From Gordionus sp. m RMFG-2023 (Eukaryota; Nematomorpha; Gordioida; Chordodea; Parachordodidae), in NCBI RefSeq assembly GCF_954871325.1, contig NC_088777.1, positions 23,103,366-23,167,365 of the forward strand: a stretch of DNA of 64,000 bases, in the 5' to 3' direction. The notes below the pieces were generated by a model that saw only the letters and a program-made list of their open reading frames with translations, made no database searches and was not told where the DNA came from. The position numbers were made by a program, and so were the translations under genes. This document shows, piece after piece, positions 46,291 to 56,501 of this stretch. Each line of letters starts with the position of its first letter. Position 1 is the stretch's first letter.

Positions 46291-46479
46291 TTGCAAATGA
46301 ACCAATGGTAGGAGGGATAGGCCGTTATCGAGTGTTTGAGCCAAGAAAATGAGTTGAGCCCTTATCCTTTCTGTAGGAAGAGCCTGGAGTTGGGGGCAGT
46401 CCGAGTTGTCATCTTCCCGTTCTGATATAGTGTAATCAGTGCCAAAAGACAATAAACGTTTTTCGTGATCTAGCCTGAC
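46291..46479 (-). CDS. EIF3A: eIF3a exon 1 of those seen (end of PCI region)
   Basis: Acceptor AAATTACAG ends at 46480 and donor GTATAT starts at 46290. 189 bp, 63 codons, phase 0 at both ends. VRLDHEKRLLSFGTDYTISE, then RED, QLQALPTERIRAQL, match the animal phrase VRIDHRTRTLSFGTDLNYSQ, RED, LQSMPSEQIRNQL very closely. The start of the exon fits the acceptor, and the ATG at 46551 belongs to the intron. In animals this part ends the PCI domain that holds the eIF3 core together. Confidence 0.92.
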
Positions 46480-46868
46480 CTGTAATTTTAAAGGGGATTC
46501 ATATTTATTATTAATTTTGGTTTGTATTTGTAAGCTGTATAAATAATGCATAAAGGAGACTGAATTTTATTTGCTTACACGAGGTTAAATATAGCTTTTC
46601 ATAAGTTAGGTCGTTGGTTTATAAAAAGTAATGTAATATTAAATAGGAAAGAATTTTGTAAACTCTGCCAGATAATATTTGTCATAAAATATTTTATCTT
46701 TAAAAATAATACCGCTATATTAAATATTTTATGAAAGTTTAAAAAAATGTTATACACTAAGAATGAAATCCATAGATAGAAAGAAATAAAATTTGAATTT
46801 TCCAAAATGTTTGAAAATTATAAAAATATACTAAACTTATTTAATTTTTTTAAATTAACTTCTTTTGC
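46480..46868. other. Start of the next upstream eIF3a intron, nothing recognised
   Basis: AT-rich. No earlier eIF3a exon was recognised anywhere from here to 64000, so this intron is at least 17.5 kb long, or the gene is truncated here. Confidence 0.5.
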
Positions 46869-47229
46869 TTTAAAATTAGTGATGTTAAAAGTTACTTTTG
46901 AAACATAACTAGTTACAGTTACTAGTTACATTGACAAAAACATAACTAGTTACAGTTACTAGTTACATTTTTACAAAAGTAACTAGTTATTAGTTACAGT
47001 TATTTTCAAAAGTAACTAGTTACTTACTTTATACATCCTTTATATGCGCATTATTTATTTATTGAATGCATTTATTTAATATAAAAAAAATTAGGATAAA
47101 CAAAGTATAATCAGTTATTTAAAATAATATACAATTTATTTATATAAAAAATATCGCAAAATTGAATATTTACATCCAATATAAAAATATATATTTGCAT
47201 TGAAAAAAAAAACATTTATTTTTCATAAA

Positions 47230-47450
47230 AATTAGAATCTAATAAATGTTTATTTGCTTTTAACAACAAATTAATTTCAAAGTTATTATCTAGGAGACGT
47301 GCTCGTTTATCTCCAAAAACCAGCTTACCTGGCTGAATAAGCGCTCTACGGGAGCACTTGATGTTAGAACAACATTATATTTAATAAAGAGTAATTTTAA
47401 CTTTGGAAAATCGTTATATAAAGAAAAAGTGTTGTTATTAGATTTGATAA
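47230..47450 (-). pseudogene. hAT transposase C-terminus
   Basis: The minus strand reads YNVVLTSSAPVERLFSQ, then after a small frame change (or tiny intron) GDKRARLLDNNFEINLLLKA. The SSAPVERLFS and DKRxRL pair is the dimerisation motif of ZBED-type hAT transposases, the same group as at 62390-63480. Confidence 0.75.
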
Positions 47451-47567
47451 AGTTTTCTATAAGTTCATTATCCAGAATATTTTGGCGCTTTAGGTCAAAA
47501 AATTCAACTACATCAAGTGATGTTGGTTTTGAGCATGATTCATTCGTTTGGGATTCACTTTGAGGTA

Positions 47568-49880
47568 GGGGAGACCGGGGTAAAGCGATTGACGGGGTAA
47601 CAATGTTAACGCGAATAACTTTTTAACCATTGAGTATAAAGACCTAAAATTTGGTGTGAAGATGTAATATCTAATTTCTTACCTATGTTCATCTTTTAAA
47701 AAACTTACCTGGTTTTATATATTTTGTCAAAAAACTGTTTTTTACCCAAAAAATATAAAAATCAATCTCTAGTATATTTTGCTTTTAGTAAAATTTACAT
47801 ATCCTCGGGATTCAAAATTTGGCACACATGTTCCTTAATGTATTAACTATAAAATAAAATTTATCTGACATCTTTAGCTATATTAGAAGTCACGCAATAA
47901 CGATATATATAATATATGTCACCTAGGGGTAAAGCTGTTATGGGTAAAACGGTTAAAATATAAAATTATTCACATTAAATTTTTCATTCATTCATTTATT
48001 ATAATCAAATAAATATTGATATTTAACATTAAAGTTACCAATTGAGCATTATTAAAATTATGAAATTAATTCAATTTATTTAATTAATTATATATCATTT
48101 TAACTCTATGGAACTGGTATTGTTAATTATTAAAATGAAATTGTTTTATTTTATAAATAAACAAGATAAGAGGATTTGCATATCAGCTTGCTAAAGAATA
48201 TGGCAAATCTTTCCCAGAAAGCTGGACAACTAATGGTATGGCTGGAGAGGACTAGTTTATGGGGTTTAGAAAACGACATTCCCAACTTTCGATTCGTACC
48301 CCTGAAGCTACTAGTCTAGCAAGAGCATATGGCTTCAATCCCACAAATGTCAATAAATTTTTTGAAAATTTAATTAAGCTATATAATTCTTATAACTTTG
48401 AACCACATAATATACAGATAAAAGTGGTTTCACCACCGTTCAAACTCCTGCAGAAATTATAGCACAGAAGGGTGCCAAACAGTCGGCTTTATAACGTCAG
48501 GAGAAAGAGGAACATTAGTTACAATATGTTTAGCCATCAATGCTATAGGCCATAGCATTCCACCATTTTTTATTTTTCCAAGAAAACGATACAAAGATCA
48601 CTTTATTCGTGATGGGCCTATTGGATCTAAGGGTGTGGGAAACGCATCGGGTTGGATGCAAGAGGAGGAATTTTTATCTTTTTTGGAACACTTTAAAAAA
48701 TATTCTAGTGCATCCAATGAGAAAAATGTCTTATTAATCTTAGATAACCATAGCTCTCATTGTTCAATTTCCGTTATAAACTATTGTCGCTCCAATGGGA
48801 TTGTTATTCTAACACTTCCACCACATTGCTCGCATAAACTCCAACCATTAGACAGAGCAGTTTATGGGCCATTGAAAAAGTTTTATAATGGAGCTATTGA
48901 CACATGGATGAGAAATCATGTGGGCAACAATTTCAGATTTATGATATTCCAGGAGTGTTAAAAAATGAAATACCAAGGGCAGTGACACCAAATAATATAT
49001 TAAATGGGTTGTTAGCATGTGGCATATTTCCTTTAAACCCAAATATATTTACAGAACAAGATTATATCTGCTGTAATAATTCAAATGCTAGCTCAAATAT
49101 TGAATTTGAAAATAATGATGAAAATATTACAGTGACTCAAAATCTTACAGTGACTCAAAATAATGATAGTGATTTATCTATATTATTAAACGAAAATGTT
49201 CCAGATGATATTGATGAACCTTATCATGATATGTTACCATCATGCTCAAAAAATTATAATAAAGTATTCAATTCTTCATCTATAATACCTATTCCAAAAT
49301 TATTCAATATTTCATCGGATAAAATATCTAAAAAAAAGAATTCAGAAATATTAACATCTACACCTTATAAAAAAAAATTATTAATTCAGAGATAAAAAAA
49401 GTTATCAAAAAATAATTGTTTATGTGATATTTGTAATAAAAACTATAAAAATAGTCGCGAGGGCGATGAATGGCTAAAATGTACAATGTGCCTTGAATGG
49501 GCACATTCTAAATGTGCTAATTATGATAATTATTTTACATGTCCTTGTTGTATCGATTAATTTTTAAATAAAAATCATAAATAAATCTTAAATTTGTAAT
49601 ATTTGTTAAATAAAACAATAAATATGTGTCAAATATTATTTTAACCACTTTACCCTAGTGCTTATCCATTTTACCCTGTACCCAGAAAATGGCGAAAATG
49701 AGTAGTTTTACATAACTAATCATAGCTCCTAAAATATTATAGATAGAGGGCTACACTTTTTTTTATCTTGTAGAAGAGGGATGGGGCTACACATTGATCT
49801 ATAATTTGTTGTGTTTGACTCTTGTTTAAAATTTTTATGGTAAATATGCAAAATGCCTATCGTTTTACCCCGGTCTCCCC
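47568..49880 (+). mobile_element. pogo/Tigger DNA transposon, complete in length, TSD TA
   Basis: Tips GGGGAGACCGGGGTAAA at 47568 and the exact inverse ending at 49880, flanked by TA (47566-47567, 49881-49882), the pogo/Tigger target duplication. It holds one plus-strand transposase. It lies inside the hAT element 46877-50463, cutting its transposase, so it came later. A second, internally deleted copy lies at 28250-28955. Confidence 0.92.
48165..49560 (+). pseudogene. pogo/Tigger transposase with C-terminal PHD-like finger, broken
   Basis: DNA-binding part: RGFAYQLAKEYGKSFPESW (about 48172-48230), then an in-frame TAG where the family has Trp (48254-48256), then [20 protein letters not shown] and NKFFENL. 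The DDE_1 catalytic domain follows after a frameshift near 48420: [11 protein letters not shown] (family DESG, so E to K), GTLVTICL and, in the next frame, GNASGWMQEEEFLSFLEHF, LLILDNHSSHCS (second Asp), LPPHCSHKLQPLDRAVYGPL (third Asp). An Asn/Ser-rich linker leads to CDICNKNYKNSREGDEWLKC and CLEWAHSKC, CPCC, a PHD-like zinc finger found in some animal pogo proteins. About three or four breaks. Confidence 0.9.
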
Positions 49881-49889
49881 TATTAAGGT

Positions 49890-50130
49890 ATTTATTAAAT
49901 TTAAAATTTCCTCCTTTTTTGCTTTATTCCTTTCTTGCATAATCCAAGGCCAGTCAGTTTTAAATAAAGGGTGAAGAATTGCAGCAATGATGTTGTCATT
50001 ATCATAAAGATTATTAAACCTATAACATGTTATTATTAATTTATAAATAATTATTTGATTTTAGTTACCTTTTTTCAATACTAGCTAATATAGTATCCTT
50101 TAGAGGTTGACAATATTTTAATCCCTACAC
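49890..50130 (-). pseudogene. hAT transposase middle piece
   Basis: The minus strand reads NDNIIAAILHPLFKTDWPWI followed by MQERNKAKKEEILNLIN. The IAAILHPxFK block is a hAT core motif and matches ENILATMLHPFFKLDWTWL in the copy at 62005-64000. A separate phrase ILASIEKR before a GTAACT donor-like site suggests an intron between the two. Confidence 0.7.
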
Positions 50131-50471
50131 ATCTGCCATACATATAAGTATTTGTGTTATTGTTGGGAACAATCAGACATTTTCACAAAATTTTAAAAAT
50201 TAATAAATTTTAATTTAAAAAATAAATTTAATTTAAAAATAAATATAATTTAAAATTAATTTAAAAATAAATTTAATTTAAAATTAATTTATCACAACAT
50301 ATTAAAAATAAAATTAATTAGTTGAATATATATTTAAAAGTAACTCGTTACTTTTGGCAGTTACATTTCAAAAATTTTAACTAGTTACAGTTACAATTTT
50401 AAAAATATAACTAGTTACAGTTATTTTTTAGCCAAAATGTAACTAGTTACCTTAACATCACTATTTAAAAT

Positions 50472-51519
50472 ATAGTAAAACGGTGTTTCATTTTCAATTC
50501 AATTTTTAATACTTTGCATTAATCATATTCGATTTTTATTTTCGAATCGAATAATTATATTATTGGTACGTGGACCATTTTTATGTCAAATGAGCAAGAA
50601 AAATGAGATTTTTGGCAATCCCCTTTTAATTTCGATAGTTTACATATGTTTCTGTTAAATCAAAAAAAATGTTAGCTCATTAGCAAATATATTGATTAAA
50701 ATTAAGAAAAGCCTTTAAACTTTCAAATAGACATAAGATGACCAATATTTTATAAAAAATTAATTATGAAGCTTCTTTCAAAATTTTCAATTGATAGTTA
50801 TTAATATTAGATTCTATATTGAAACTAATTTAGCTTCTATTCAAAACGAATTATTAAACCTCAATAAGATTTAAAAAGCCGATTTTTGTATCTTTTCCCC
50901 ATTTTCTGTCAATATAAACTAGTAAGCTAAGATAAAAATTTTTATCAAAATTGAAAAGAGGTCAATCGAAAGGTGTTTGATTTCAAATGGAATGAGAATG
51001 AGCTATGAATTAAATAATTCCTTATTCATATTTGTACGAATTGAATTCCCTATTTGTATTTGTTAAAATTATATAATTTCTTACTCGTATGTTATATAAT
51101 TTATAATATAAGCTAAATATTTTAATTTGGATAATTCTATGACAAATTGATCAGTGATTCGGAAGACAATTTTAAAAGGGGATAAAACTTGTATGAAGGT
51201 TAGATTGATTATTTTTTACAAATCCAAATTTAATACTTTAGCTCAAATGTATCCCGAGTTATGAAATATCAAAGTTCTATGAGAGCCTTTTCTTCTTTTA
51301 ACGAATCTCAAAGTACTCAAAAATTTTATTTTAAAATAACAACTAATATATCATTTTGTAGCACTTAAAATTTCCTTAAGAAAATGTAATTATTTTATAT
51401 CTTCCATGTCATTGTATTTCTGGTAAAACAAAAAAATATTTTAAAAAATGCCCCATTTAAAACGATAAAACTCATGAAATATGTTTATTACCAATATATT
51501 TATATATTTAAGTATATAC
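50472..51519. other. AT-rich stretch, possibly worn long-TIR family sequence
   Basis: ACTAATATATCATTTTGTAGC at 51340 and TTATGTCAAATGAGCAA at 50579 resemble the second block and tip of the long-TIR family, but no arm pair is clear. No coding is seen. Confidence 0.35.
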
Positions 51520-51580
51520 ATGTTAGCGGCAATGTGAGGTAGTGGTAGGCAGGGTAATTTTGTTATTTCGGCAAAGTATA
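51520..51580 (+). repeat. Left terminal inverted repeat of the RT element
   Basis: ATGTTAGCGGCAATGTGAGG, then GTAGTGGTAGGCAGGGTAAT and TTTGTTATTTCGGCAAAGTA. It is identical to the inverse of the right TIR, except that the right copy has an extra 16-17 bp made by a doubled CGGCAATGTGA. Confidence 0.93.
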
Positions 51581-51589
51581 CATTGTGTA

Positions 51590-52210
51590 TATTAATTTAT
51601 TATTATAAATTTATTTAATATTTTTTTTAAAATATATTTTAATTTGTTGTAATATAATTTTTGATTGATATTTTTTTTTATTTTTTGTCTTATATGTTTT
51701 TTTAATGAAATTTTTTTTAAAATATATATTTTTTTTCTTGATATATCTTTTGATCGCTAATTTTTTTTATTTTTTGTGTTATGTTATATATTTTTTTAAT
51801 AAATTTTTTTAAATATATTTTTTTGATTGTTATTTTTAATATATATATTTTTTTTAATTTATATTTGATATATCTTTTGATCGCTAATTTTTTTTAACTT
51901 TTGTGTTATAGGATTTTTTTAATAAATTTTTTTGATTGATATTTTTTAATATATTTTTTTGATAAATTTTTTTAAATATATTTTTTTGATTGTTATTTTT
52001 TTGATTGAAGTTATATTTGATATATCTTTTGATCGCTAATTTTTTTTAACTTTTGTGTTATAGGATTTTTTTGATTGATATTTTTTAATATATTTTTTTA
52101 AATATATTTTTTTGATTGATATTTTTTAATATATATTTTTAAAATGATTGATATACATTTATATTTTACGTAATTTAATCTATTATATATCTTTTGATAG
52201 ATAATTTTTT
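51590..52210 (+). repeat. Left AT-rich repeat zone
   Basis: Irregular repeats of TTTTTTTGATTGATATTTTTTA and of ATATATCTTTTGATCGCTAA (the latter at least four times, for instance near 51745, 51870 and 52020). The zone reappears inverted at about 55870-56260. Confidence 0.85.
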
Positions 52211-53530
52211 AGGTAATCGTTATTTTTGAACTTTTTTAAAGCAAATAGATAAAAATATGTTTTGTAAATATGTTAAATTAATATTTCAGTGAAAGTGTAC
52301 TATAGAAAATAGACAATTGTCATAATCATTATTTTTGAACTTTTTTTAAAGTAAATGGGTAAATATGTTTTGTAAACATGTTAAATTAATATTTCAGTGT
52401 ACGTGTAATAGAATAGTGACAATTGTCATAATCGTTATTTTTGAACTTTTTTTAAAGTAAATAGGTAAAAATATGTTTTGTAAACATGTTAAATTAAAAT
52501 TTCAGTGAAAGTGTATTATAGAAAAGTGACAATTGTCATAATTGTTATTTTTAAACTTTCTTGAGATTTTTTAAAGTAAATGGGTAAAAATATGTTTTAT
52601 AAACATGTTAAATTAAAATTTCAGTGAAAGTGTATTATAGAAAAGTGACAATTGTCATAATTGTTATTTTTAAACTTTCTTGAGATTTTTTAAAGTAAAT
52701 GGGTAAAAATATGTTTTATAAACATGTTAAATTAATATTTCAGTGAAAGTGTACTATAGAAAAGTGACAATTGTCATAATCGTTATTTTTGAACTTTTTT
52801 TAAAGTAAATGGGTAAAAGTAAACATGTTAAATTAATATTTCAGTGAAAGTGTACTATAGAAAAATGACAATTGTCATAATCGTTATTTTTAAACTTTTT
52901 TTAAAGTAAATAGGTAAAAATATGTTTTGTAAACATGTTAAATTAATATTTCAGTGAAAGTGTACTGTAGAAAAGTGATAATTGTCATAATCGTTATTTT
53001 TAAGCTTTTTTTAAAGTAAATAGGTAAAAATATGTTTTGTAAACATGTTAAATTAATATTTCAGTGAAAGTGTACTGTAGAAAAGTGACAATTGTCATAA
53101 TCGTTATTTTAAAACTTTTTTGAGTTATTTTAAAGTAAATAGTTAAAATATGTTTTGTAAACATGTTAAATTAAAATTTCAATATAGGTGTACTATAGAA
53201 AAGTGACAATTGTCATAACCGTTATTTTTGAACTTTTTTGAGTTTTTTTAAATTAATAGGTAAAAATATGTTTAATAAACATGTTAAATTAAATTTAAAT
53301 ATAAGTGTACTATAGAAAAGTGACAATTGTCATAATCGTATTTTTGAACTTTTTTTAAAGTAAAAATGTTTTGTAAACATGTTAAATTAATATTTCAGTG
53401 AAAGTGCCCTATAGAAAAGTGACAATTGTCATAATCATTATTTTTGAACTTTTTTGAGTTTTTTTAAGGTAAATGGGTAAAAATATCTTTTGTAAAGATA
53501 TTAAATTTAAATTTCAGTTTAGATATGTTT
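52211..53530 (+). repeat. Tandem array, about 11 units of roughly 108 bp
   Basis: Each unit holds, in order, CGTTATTTTTGAACTTTTTT, AAAGTAAATAGGTAAAAATA, TGTTTTGTAAACATGTTAAA, TTTCAGTGAAAGTGTACTAT and AGAAAAGTGACAATTGTCAT. The palindrome TGACAATTGTCA falls near 52417, 52527, 52646, 52764, 52866, 53086, 53204 and later, with slightly changed copies at 52311 and 52976. Unit length varies from about 100 to 119 bp through small indels. Confidence 0.95.
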
Positions 53531-54990
53531 TATATTTTTAAGTCACTAACAGTAATATCAACAATAAAATTCCTAAATTCGCTTTTATTTATATTATCAA
53601 AATTAATGACGAGTTATTTTCGTGCTAATCGTCATTCCTTGATTTGATTAAACTCGAGATTTTATTAATAATACATTAATCACTTCAAATGATAATAAAT
53701 TCCACTATTATAATTAAACTTTAATCCTCATAGCAACCGGAAATGTTTTTTTAACATAATTTATAATAGAAGGCCGATATAAGATTAATTTATTTTTTCC
53801 CAAAATGTTAACTACGAAATATATTAAATATAGAATCCTGCATCGGTTATTTGTATATCAATTAACTATAATATCTTGACTTATTTATCAAGTGAGTAAT
53901 AAATATTTATTCATTTTAGTGAACGATCTGAAATTACAAGTTAGAGCTACTATTGATATGCTTCTTAATATTCATGCTATAAATAAAAAATGTCAAAATA
54001 AATGATAATTTTATATTTATATTGAATTATATTGATAATAAAAAAAATGAGTTGTAAATATTGTTTTTTCTATTGTGAAGATACAAAATCTTACATGATC
54101 TTATAGGGAAGGCTTACCAGATTTCCGTTAATAATATAGCGTAAAAATATATAATAATATTAAGTAGCATATAAATATGATAGGAGGGGGGGGGGCGAAG
54201 ACCACCCATTTTACCAAATGTGTCTGATTTGGTAAATTTTATTTAAAATAATAAAGAATTTACCCCTAGTGCGTATATGATGTAACATAAATATTAAAAA
54301 ATGAATAAAAATAATGAACTTATAAAATTTGTGAGAAATATTTAAAAAAAGATTAAACCCGAGGAAAATTAAAAACATAAATTGGCTAAAGGCCTTTATA
54401 GAGAAAGCGTAGCATAATTCAATAAAATATAGTAAAACCTAGCATAATTCAATAAAATATAGTAAAAAAATTATCCAAATGCCTTCATTTCTCAAAAAAA
54501 ACTTAGAATATTTGGTGAAATAATCTTAGTAATTGTTTAAAATAAATATAAATAAAACATAAATTGGCTAAAGGCCTTCATAGAGAAAGCCTAGCATAAT
54601 TCAATAAAATATAGTAAAAAAATTATCCAAAGGCCTTCATTTCTCAAAAAAAACTTAGAATATTTGGTGTATAATCTTAGTAATTTTTTAAAATAAATAT
54701 AAATATGAGGGCTAACTTTGAAAATGCTAAAATTAATTTCGTAATTATATTCATTTTCGAAAAGCAATTTAATACTTTGATAGATTTAATTTTCAATAGT
54801 AGCTCTAACTTGTAATTCAGATCGTTCACTAAAGTGAATAAATATTTAAAATGTATTTACTCACAGAATTGAAATAAATAAGTCAATGATATTATAGTTA
54901 ATTGATATACAAATAACCGATGCAGTTTTCTATATTTAAATATATTTCGTAGTTAAAATTTTAGGAAATAATAATTAATCTTACGAAATC
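53531..54990. repeat. Spacer between inverted arrays, with its own inverted flanks and a direct repeat
   Basis: The patch near 53840-53965 (ATCGGTTATTTGTATATCAA to AGTTAGAGCTACTATTG) returns inverted at about 54795-54925, so the mirror symmetry continues inward from the arrays. The innermost part has two copies of a roughly 150-185 bp unit (from AACATAAATTGGCTAAAGGC at 54377 and at 54556) and a G-run (54184-54195). No coding is seen. Confidence 0.85.
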
Positions 54991-55870
54991 TTAATTTAAC
55001 ATGTTTACAAAACATATTTTTACCTATTTACCTTAAAAAATCTCAAAAATAAGGATTATGACAATTGTCACTTTCTATAGTACATTTTAACTGAAATATT
55101 AATTTAGCATGTTTACAAAACATATTTTTACCCATTTACTTTAAAAAAACTCAAAAAAGTTAAAAATAACGATTATGACAATTGTCACTTTTCTATAGTA
55201 CACTTTCACTGAAATATTAATTTAACATGTTTACAAAACATATTTTTACCTATTTACTTTGAAAAAACTCAAAAAAGTTTAAAAATAACGATTATGACAA
55301 TTGTCACTTTTCTATAATACACTTTCACTGAAATATTAATTTAACATGTTTACAAAACATATTTTTACCCATTTACTTTAAAAAAACTCAAAAAAGTTTA
55401 AAAATAACGATTATGACAATTGCCACTTTTCTATAGTACACTTTCACTGAAATATTAATTTAACATGTTTACAAAACATATTTTTACCCATTTACTTTAA
55501 AAAAACTCAAAAATGTTTAAAAATAACGATTATGACAATTGTCACTTTTCTATAGTAAACTTTCACTGAAATATTAATTTAACACATTTTATTCTATTTG
55601 CTTTAAAAAAACTCAAAAAAGTTTAAAAATAACGATTATGACAGTCACTTTTCTATAGTACACTTTCACTGAAATATTAATTTAACATGTTTAATTTTAC
55701 CCATTTACTTTAAAAAAAGTTTAAAAATAACGATTATGACAATTGTCACTTTTCTATGGTACACTTTCACTGAAATATTAATACATATTTACAAAACATA
55801 TTTTTATCTATTTGCTTTAAAAAAACTCAAAAAAGTTTAAAAATAAAGATTATGACAATTAGTCACTTTT
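54991..55870 (-). repeat. Inverted tandem array, about 8 units of roughly 108 bp
   Basis: The same unit as 52211-53530 in the opposite orientation, with TGACAATTGTCA near 55056, 55168, 55286 (one copy reads CAATTGCCAC near 55405; one lost half the palindrome near 55637) up to 55850. The two arrays could fold into a very long stem. Confidence 0.95.
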
Positions 55871-56501
55871 ACCTAAAAAATTATCTATCAAAAGATATAT
55901 AATAGATAAAATTACATAAAATATAAATAGATAAAAATCATTTTAAAATTATATATTAAAAAAAATCCAATCAAAAAAAATATTAAAAAAATCATATAAC
56001 ACAAAAAATAAAAAAAATTAGCGATCAAAAGATATATCAAGTAAAAAAAATATATTTAAAAAAATATATCAATCAAAAAAATATATTGAAAAAAAATATA
56101 TATTTTAAAAAAATCATATAACACAAAGTAAAAAAAATTAGCGATCAAAAGATATATCAAGTAAAAAAAATATATCAATCAAAAAAATATATTGAAAAAA
56201 AAATATAAAATTTAAAAATAAAACAAATTAAAATATAATTAATCTTAAAAAATTATTAATAATAATGAAAAAATTATTAATAATATAATATTTAAAAAAA
56301 ATAAAACTAATATTTAATTTAATATTATTATTCGGAAAAAAAAATATATATATATATATAAGATATTTAAAACATAAATGTTAATTATAACGAAAAAATA
56401 TTTTTTTTTGTGGTTAAAATCTAAATATAGTTGCGATGCAAAATATATATAAAATTAACAAAAAAAATTTTAATATAAAACAAATGACTATATTTGATAA
56501 G
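55871..56501 (-). repeat. Right AT-rich repeat zone next to the RT gene
   Basis: The inverse of 51590-52210 up to about 56260 (TTAGCGATCAAAAGATATAT at 56017 and 56137). After that an (AT) microsatellite (56344-56360) and plain AT-rich sequence lead to the stop end of the RT gene at 56502. Confidence 0.8.

Larger units (their letters stand above)
46877..50463 (-). mobile_element. hAT element with AACTAGTTAC subterminal repeats, TSD TTTAAAAT
   Basis: Tips TAGTGATGTTAA at 46877 and TTAACATCACTA ending at 50463, with a perfect 8-bp duplication TTTAAAAT (46869-46876, 50464-50471). Both subterminal zones (46890-47030 and 50335-50455) hold arrays of ACTAGTTAC/GTTACAGTTACTAGTT, presumably transposase binding sites. 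The minus-strand transposase is partial: C-terminus at 47230-47450 and a middle piece at 49890-50130. Its centre was hit by the Tigger at 47568-49880. Without it the element is about 1.3 kb and lacks its N-terminal part. Confidence 0.9.

Noticed and set aside
46282-46551. Reading the 89-codon ORF from its ATG at 46551 as a gene
   Set aside because: The first part is intron; the conserved eIF3a text starts right after the acceptor at 46480.
52211-55870. CRISPR-like array of regularly spaced repeats
   Set aside because: The units are about 108 bp and alike along their whole length, with no unique spacers; they occur in both orientations inside a eukaryotic transposon-like element.
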